A stretch of 64,000 nucleotides of DNA from Paraperibacillus esterisolvens (GTDB lineage: Bacteria > Bacillota > Bacilli > Bacillales > DSM-1321): assembly GCF_046237625.1 (NCBI RefSeq), contig NZ_CP143545.1:3472001-3536000 (forward strand), written 5' to 3'. The translations under genes were made by a program, and so were the position numbers. A model generated the notes under the pieces. It was not told the origin of the DNA, did not search any database, and worked only from the letters and a program-made list of their open reading frames with translations. Shown here piece by piece: positions 59,309-64,000 of the stretch; position 1 is the stretch's first letter, and the number at the start of each line of letters is the position of its first letter.

Positions 59309-60256
59309 ATGAGCAAAGTATATATACTTCATGAAAATTCAGAGTGGACCACTCATCTGACAAAACGCCTGCACGAGCTTGGAGTGCCGTATGAAGAATG
59401 GTTCCTCGACCAGGGGATTGTCGATTTAACGGCCATACCGCCGGAAGGTGTTTTTTACAGCCGGATGAGCGCTTCTTCCCACACGCGCGAGCACCGTTTT
59501 GCCCCTGAGCTTACCGAGGCTGTCCTCGCCTGGCTTGAGCAGCATGGCCGCCGGGTGATTAATGGAAGCCGGGCACTAAGGCTTGAGGTGAGCAAAGTGA
59601 ACCAATATACGGCACTGGCCGCCCGGGGGATCAAGACTCCAAGGACGATTGCCGCTTCAGGCAAGGATCAGATTCTTGCCTCAGCCGTGAAGCTTGACTG
59701 CCCTTCCTTCATCACAAAGCATAACCGGGCGGGCAAAGGGCTGGGTGTCCACCTGTTCCATTCCCTCCAGGGTCTGGAAGAATATCTGGAAAGCACGGAA
59801 TTTGAAGAACCTGTGGATGGGATTACCCTGGTCCAGGAGTATATTAAATCCCCTGAAGCCTATATCACACGCTGTGAATTTGTCGGCGGCCGCTTTGTCT
59901 ATGCAGTAAGGGTGGATACATCCGAAGGCTTCGAGCTTTGCCCGGCAGATGCCTGCCAGATTGGCGACCTCTTCTGCCCGGTCGGGGAAGTTATAGAAGA
60001 AAAGCCAAAGTTCCAGATCATCGAAGGCTTCGACGATCCTATCATCGAAAAGTACGAAGCGTTCCTGCAGGCTAATCAGATAGAAGTTGCAGGCATCGAA
60101 TTCATCCGGGATGAAGAAGGAAATATATACACCTATGACATTAATACTAACACCAATTATAACTCCGACGCTGAAGCCAAAGCAGGCGTATTCGGAATGC
60201 TCGAAGCCGCCAAGTTCTTTGGATATGAACTTGAGAAGCTTGCGGTGAAGGCGTAA
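59309..60256 (+). CDS. ATP-grasp (RimK-like) ligase-family protein
   Basis: The 315-residue protein has an N-terminal pre-ATP-grasp region (1-95), an ATP-grasp core with FITKHNRAGKGLGVHLF near residue 135 and the metal-binding end IYTYDINTNTNYN near 275, and a hinge LVQEYI near 180. RimK-like enzymes join an amino acid or similar group to a carboxylate; the substrates here are unknown. CGGAGGG precedes ATG 59309. It stands 247 bases after the monooxygenase gene; whether they work together is open. Confidence 0.82.
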   Translation: MSKVYILHENSEWTTHLTKRLHELGVPYEEWFLDQGIVDLTAIPPEGVFYSRMSASSHTREHRFAPELTEAVLAWLEQHGRRVINGSRALRLEVSKVNQYTALAARGIKTPRTIAASGKDQILASAVKLDCPSFITKHNRAGKGLGVHLFHSLQGLEEYLESTEFEEPVDGITLVQEYIKSPEAYITRCEFVGGRFVYAVRVDTSEGFELCPADACQIGDLFCPVGEVIEEKPKFQIIEGFDDPIIEKYEAFLQANQIEVAGIEFIRDEEGNIYTYDINTNTNYNSDAEAKAGVFGMLEAAKFFGYELEKLAVKA

Positions 60257-60364
60257 ATACAAATAAATAGACTTTTTTTTAGAAAGTTGTTGTTTCTTTA
60301 GAGCCTTTCATAGGACGAGCAGGCTGTGGGAAGCGGTCATCTTCCATGGACTGATTGATTTATG

Positions 60365-60430
60365 ACTCAAAGGTCGAAAGTCTCGCAGCCGGAACTGGAA
60401 TCCCGCACCTTCCGCTCCAATGCGAAAACA
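60365..60430. repeat. Remnant of a dispersed Bacillus intergenic repeat
   Basis: AAGTCTCGCAGCC and ATCCCGCACCTTCCGCTCCA match, by memory, the outer end of the repeat family of 21.1 and 59.2 kb. The gap 60257-60589 otherwise holds only the following terminator. Confidence 0.5.
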
Positions 60431-60447
60431 GTTAAATAAGCCCAAAA

Positions 60448-60482
60448 AGCCTGCCATAAACCCAGTGGCAGGCTTTCTTTGA
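60448..60482. terminator. Terminator after the ATP-grasp gene region
   Basis: AAAGCCTGCC and GGCAGGCTTT are perfect complements around a ten-base loop, followed by CTTTG. Confidence 0.75.
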
Positions 60483-60589
60483 ATGGTCTCTTGCAGCTGG
60501 CCCGCTCCCAAAAGCCTCCTTGATTTTTAGTCCTGCGCAGAATGAAGTATAATAGCTTGCATGAACAAACGGATGGAGTGAAATGAGAG

Positions 60590-61411
60590 ATGGATAAAAC
60601 AATAGGCTTTATCGGCTGCGGGAAGATGGCGCAGGCCATGATTGCAGGGATGATTAAAAAGGGAGTTATCCCTGCCGGCAGCATTATAGCCAGCGCCTAT
60701 ACGGAGATAACAAGAAATATGGTCCGGGATGCTTTCGGAATCAGGGTGACATCCAGCAATCAGGAGGCTGCCTCTGAGTCCGACCTGATTTTTCTTGCTG
60801 TCAAGCCTGATTTATATAAGGTCATTTTGGATGAAATTAAGCCTTTGTTAAAAGAAGATGCTGTTATCGTCACGATTGCTGCCGGCATCAGCCTTGAATT
60901 TATGGAAAAAGAACTGGGGGACAAGGCGAAAATTGTAAGGACAATGCCAAACACCCCTTCCCTGGTCGGTGAAGGATGCAGCGCCATCTGCCCGAACGGC
61001 AGGGTCACCGCAGTTGATCTGGATAACGTCCTTCAGCTGTTTAGCAGCTTCGGGAGCACGGAAATATTGAAGGAAAGCCTGATGGACGCGGTTCCGGCAA
61101 TCAGCGGTTCTTCTCCTGCCTATGTGTATATGTTCATCGAAGCCCTTGCCGATGGCGGGGTCAGGGACGGAATCCCAAGAGACCAGGCTTACCGCATGGC
61201 TGCACAGGCCGCTCTCGGGGCGGCTGAGATGGTACTGGAAACCGGTATCCATCCCGGGGTGCTCAAGGACAATGTATGCACACCGGGCGGAGCGACCATC
61301 CAGGCTGTCGCTGCCCTGGAAAAGCATAATTTCCGCTCTGCTGTGCTTGCCGCCATGGAGAGCTGCACAAATAAATCAAAAGGTTTGCAGAGGGACACGG
61401 ACCGGGTTTAA
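60590..61411 (+). CDS. proC: Pyrroline-5-carboxylate reductase
   Basis: The 273-residue enzyme has the Rossmann start IGFIGCGKMAQAMIAGM, VRTMPNTPSLVGEG near residue 115 and the proline-family signature near 220-240 (CTPGGATIQAVAALE). It reduces P5C to proline with NAD(P)H. Bacillus carries several paralogues (ProH, ProI, ProG); which one this is cannot be said. GGAGTG precedes the ATG. It appears to be a single-gene unit. Confidence 0.92.
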   Translation: MDKTIGFIGCGKMAQAMIAGMIKKGVIPAGSIIASAYTEITRNMVRDAFGIRVTSSNQEAASESDLIFLAVKPDLYKVILDEIKPLLKEDAVIVTIAAGISLEFMEKELGDKAKIVRTMPNTPSLVGEGCSAICPNGRVTAVDLDNVLQLFSSFGSTEILKESLMDAVPAISGSSPAYVYMFIEALADGGVRDGIPRDQAYRMAAQAALGAAEMVLETGIHPGVLKDNVCTPGGATIQAVAALEKHNFRSAVLAAMESCTNKSKGLQRDTDRV

Positions 61412-61462
61412 TCGCTTTCTGTGGAAAATATGTGGATAACATACAGACAATTATGAAGGCAG

Positions 61463-61506
61463 AAAAAAAGGGAACAGCAGCGAAAATGCTACGAGTTCCC
61501 TTTTTC
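61463..61506 (-). terminator. Terminator overlapping the end of the minus-strand gene
   Basis: GGGAAC-AGCA and TGCT-GTTCCC form a stem with A and T runs outside. The last four codons of the gene at 61489 lie inside the stem. Confidence 0.65.
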
Positions 61507-61887
61507 TGTCTTTAAATAAATCAAGCTGATATCCTCAAACTCGATAGTCACCGACTCCTGTTCAAACCTATCCTTCAGCTGCCGGGAAATGGCAGTCACC
61601 GCTTCCTTCCATGCATTGATATCCTTTATAAACTCATAATTGGCACTTGCCGTGAACGTTACGGTATCCTCCCCGCCTTCCGGGCAGCCCCAGTCTGTAT
61701 GATAAATGGTCTTGCTTCGATGCGCCACCGCCGATACATAAATGCCCGTCTCCTTATAATAACCGCCCGCCAGCTCCTGCCATACAGAAGCAGCACGCGC
61801 AAGCACATGCCCCTTCTCATTCTTCCCATGACCTTCATTCACACCAAGTACAACAGCCGCCCTCAGCGACTTGACCTCCCTCGCCAC
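61489..61887 (-). CDS. Hypothetical protein, 132 residues
   Basis: I do not recognise this family. The protein is soluble in outlook with SLRAAVVLGVNEGHGKNEKG near residue 7, RSKTIYHTDWGCPEGGED near 52 and a helical segment near 85. Start is GTG 61887 with GGAGGG seven bases upstream; the frame runs back to 61983 without such a site. It converges on proC, and its stop codon is within a terminator stem. One cysteine and several histidines could be functional. Confidence 0.65.
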   Translation of the reverse strand: MAREVKSLRAAVVLGVNEGHGKNEKGHVLARAASVWQELAGGYYKETGIYVSAVAHRSKTIYHTDWGCPEGGEDTVTFTASANYEFIKDINAWKEAVTAISRQLKDRFEQESVTIEFEDISLIYLKTEKGNS

Positions 61888-62073
61888 TAAACATCCCTCC
61901 ACAAATAAGCATCTGCAAATAACATACCCAGTCAGCCGCCGGAACAGTCCTCCATTTCTCTGAGAAAGGGGACAGTCCTCCATTTCCAGGTTATTTCCCA
62001 GAGCGGGTGTTTAGGCTGGTGAAGCGGGAGGTATTCTGAATAGGTAGATTCTTTTTTTACTGGAGGAGTGTTA

Positions 62074-62961
62074 ATGAAGAGAGCGATGTTGATAATAAAT
62101 CCGTCCTCAGGGAAGGAGAAGGCCCCCAGATTTAAGCCGCATGCTGTTGAGGTTCTTCTCCGTTCACACGATGAGGTGATTGTGCATGAAACCGAGAAGG
62201 AAGGCGATGCCATGGAGTTCGCAAGGAAGGCCTGCCTTGAAGGTTTTGACGCAGTGGTTTCCATGGGAGGCGACGGTACGATAAATGAAACGATAAACGG
62301 GATGTCAGAGCAGGAGCACCGCCCTGCCATGGGTCTTATCCCCATGGGGACTGTGAACGATTTTGCCCGCGCACTGAGCATTCCCCTCGAACCGGAGGAT
62401 GCGATTGAAATCTTGGGCAGCAATACATTGAAGCCTGTGGATATCGGGAAGATCAATGATAGATATTTCATGAATGTTCTCGCTGTCGGGGCCATTGCTG
62501 AGGCTTCGTACAATGTAAGTGCGCAGCAGAAGACACTGCTTGGACCGATTGCATATTTTGTTGAAGGCTTGAAGGCTTTCGTAAAAAAGACCCCTTTCCC
62601 CCTTGTGATCGAGCATGATGGGGGCACTTGGAACGGTGAAGCATTCCTGATGCTGACTGCCCTGACTAATTCAGTCGGCGGCTTTGAATCTTTTGCCCCT
62701 GACGCTGAAGTAAATGACGGCGAATTTCATCTATTCATTTTAAAGAATTTCTCTTTCCCGCATATTCTGAAAATCATTCCGAAGCTTTTAAAAGGGGAAT
62801 TAAAGGAGCATGACCAGGTCGATTATATCCGCACTTCCTATGTGAAAGTATCAAGCGGCGAGGAGCTCTCTGTAAATATAGACGGAGATGAGGGTGAACC
62901 TCTCCCCTTCCAGGCAAAGGTACTTGCTTCCCATCTGAATATTTTTGTTCCATCCAAATAA
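62074..62961 (+). CDS. Diacylglycerol kinase-family lipid kinase
   Basis: The 295-residue protein is of the DagK/YegS/YtlR type. LIINPSSGKEKAP near residue 6, VSMGGDGTINETINGM near 68 with the GGDGT ATP loop, and LIPMGTVNDFARAL near 96 are all conserved. It phosphorylates diacylglycerol or a related lipid in the membrane. Start is ATG 62074 after GGAGGAG. The upstream region repeats ACAGTCCTCCATTT twice (61948 and 61972). Confidence 0.9.
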   Translation: MKRAMLIINPSSGKEKAPRFKPHAVEVLLRSHDEVIVHETEKEGDAMEFARKACLEGFDAVVSMGGDGTINETINGMSEQEHRPAMGLIPMGTVNDFARALSIPLEPEDAIEILGSNTLKPVDIGKINDRYFMNVLAVGAIAEASYNVSAQQKTLLGPIAYFVEGLKAFVKKTPFPLVIEHDGGTWNGEAFLMLTALTNSVGGFESFAPDAEVNDGEFHLFILKNFSFPHILKIIPKLLKGELKEHDQVDYIRTSYVKVSSGEELSVNIDGDEGEPLPFQAKVLASHLNIFVPSK

Positions 62962-62979
62962 TCAATAACAGGGGATAAT

Positions 62980-63037
62980 CTGTGGATACGTTCGCAGCGG
63001 TGAGGAAATTACGCCAGCAGGGAAGAGTTATCCACAG
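62980..63037. promoter_or_regulatory. Inverted pair of DnaA-box-like sites
   Basis: CTGTGGATA at 62980 and TATCCACAG at 63029-63037 form a nine-base inverted repeat. TTATCCACA at 63028-63036 is a perfect DnaA box; another perfect one, TGTGGATAA, is at 61431-61439. Confidence 0.4.
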
Positions 63038-63043
63038 TAAAAT

Positions 63044-63079
63044 AAAAACCGTCTATCGGCAGGATAGACGGTTTTGTTT
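63044..63079. terminator. Bidirectional terminator
   Basis: AAAACCGTCTATC and GATAGACGGTTTT are perfect complements around GGCAG, between the lipid kinase and the convergent permease. Confidence 0.9.
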
Positions 63080-63080
63080 G

Positions 63081-64000
63081 TTAATATTGTTCTTTTTCCT
63101 TTAATGCTCCTGTTTGTTCTGCCCTATTATTCATCAGCACAGGATACAATAGGAGTCCCACCGCAAACAGCCCCATTCCAAGCAGGAAAGTTTTCATGTC
63201 AGCTGTACCCGTTTTAATCACCCACAGGGAGTATCCAAGGGCCAGCAGTGTGATAATGCCGTCCTTGGTCCTTGATCCGCCGATGGTATTATATGTTTCC
63301 CCGGTAATCACCAGCTTCAGAGAATAGATGGAGGAAACAAGATAAGGAATCAGGTAAGCGAGTGTCGCCACCACAATGGCGAAATCATACGCTTCGGTAA
63401 TTGTTCCTGAAACGGTAGAGAATAAGAAAATCTGTGTCATTAGATTGGTTACAGTCAGAGAGCCAGCCGGCGCACCTTTTTTATTCGTTCTGCCAAAGAA
63501 GGAAGGAAACAGTCCCTGCCTTGCAGCCTGATAAGGAACCTCCGAACTTACGATAATCCAGCCTACTGCTGCGCCAAAGAGCGATACCAATGCCAGTCCG
63601 GCTATAATGGCAGCCGCGCTGCCTCCGATCGCTGCATCAAGCGCATCAGCCAGCGGCTTTTGTGAGCCCTGAAGCTGATCCTGTGGCAGGACACCCATGG
63701 TCAGGGTGCTGATTCCCACATAAATCAGGATTGCAACGAGAAGGCCCAGGAGAGTGGCCCGCTTTACATCTTTTTGGGACTTGGCCCGGTTTGAAAGCAT
63801 GACGGCTGCTTCAATTCCTATGAATGCCCAGAGAGTTGCGATTGCTGCTGAATTCACCTGCCCCCCAAGGCTTACCGGGGTTCCTTTGCTGTCGGTGAAG
63901 GATACGCCCTTCATGATTTCGCTCGCATCAAAAACAGCGAGGGTCAGTATAACGAACAAGGCAAAGCCGATTACCTTAGCTGCCGTTGCTGCCAAATTAA
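63081..64000 (-). CDS. APC-family amino acid permease, basic amino acid antiporter type, N terminus outside the window
   Basis: At least 304 residues are visible and the frame continues past the window end, so the start is not seen. Eight or so membrane segments remain. IATLWAFIGIEAAVMLSNRA and GAAVGWIIVSSEVPYQAARQ resemble the arginine/ornithine and lysine antiporters of the APA subfamily (ArcD-like). The substrate is not certain. A terminator lies just past the stop. Confidence 0.85.
   Translation of the reverse strand, partial: NLAATAAKVIGFALFVILTLAVFDASEIMKGVSFTDSKGTPVSLGGQVNSAAIATLWAFIGIEAAVMLSNRAKSQKDVKRATLLGLLVAILIYVGISTLTMGVLPQDQLQGSQKPLADALDAAIGGSAAAIIAGLALVSLFGAAVGWIIVSSEVPYQAARQGLFPSFFGRTNKKGAPAGSLTVTNLMTQIFLFSTVSGTITEAYDFAIVVATLAYLIPYLVSSIYSLKLVITGETYNTIGGSRTKDGIITLLALGYSLWVIKTGTADMKTFLLGMGLFAVGLLLYPVLMNNRAEQTGALKEKEQY

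Noticed and set aside
61431..63036. Replication origin suggested by DnaA boxes
   Set aside because: Only two perfect boxes 1.6 kb apart, no AT-rich unwinding region with box clusters, and no dnaA, dnaN or gidA genes.

Overview
The window reads as chromosome of an endospore-forming, low-to-mid GC Firmicute of the family Bacillaceae. The evidence is the dense set of spore genes (yutH, yutC, lytH, csgA, yteA, sqhC, yuzL), the strong AGGAGG ribosome binding sites with many TTG and GTG starts, gene order shared with the Bacillus subtilis yut-yun and yur-yus blocks, and Bacillus-type control sites (TnrA, FadR and CcpA boxes, S-box and L-box riboswitches). Gene names are from memory of B. subtilis families; no database search was possible. 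The species cannot be named. I saw no tRNA, rRNA, CRISPR array or intact insertion sequence.

Layout. 0-15 kb: yutH, yutG, an SDR, yutF, yutE, an EAL-domain protein, small conserved genes, yutD, yutC, lytH, the ammonium operon amtB-glnK under two TnrA boxes, csgA, yteA, then yunC, yunD and yunF. 15-23 kb: a membrane protein derived from site-2 proteases, sporulenol synthase, an ECF sigma factor with its YCII partner, an amino acid permease with a cre site, an RsbR-type stressosome protein, and about 0.8 kb of decayed genes. 24-29 kb: the complete iron-sulfur assembly operon sufCDSUB. 29.2-30.4 kb: non-coding DNA with a 193-bp tandem duplication and a 51-bp tandem array.

31-37 kb: yurZ, the methionine transporter metNPQ under a SAM riboswitch, metY, then yusD, yusE, yusF, gcvH and yusI. 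38-46 kb: a serine hydrolase, the beta-oxidation operon fadN-fadA-fadE behind a perfect FadR operator, yuzL, yusU and a broken siderophore-binding gene. 46-54 kb: a thioredoxin-like protein, a stress protein with a SigB-like promoter, an M15 carboxypeptidase lipoprotein, an AI-2E family exporter, a RodA-type SEDS protein, and two convergent paralogous amino acid permeases, one under a lysine riboswitch. 55-64 kb: yusG, the p-aminobenzoate genes pabA and fused pabB-pabC, a flavin monooxygenase under a second SAM riboswitch, an ATP-grasp enzyme, P5C reductase, a lipid kinase and a partial permease cut by the window end.

Several modules share a theme of sulfur and methionine economy: two SAM riboswitches, metNPQ, metY, suf, and a probable sulfonate or sulfone monooxygenase. 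The items most worth a second look are the M50-like protein that has lost its catalytic glutamate, the two different tandem repeat arrays beside suf, and the SAM-riboswitch-controlled monooxygenase.
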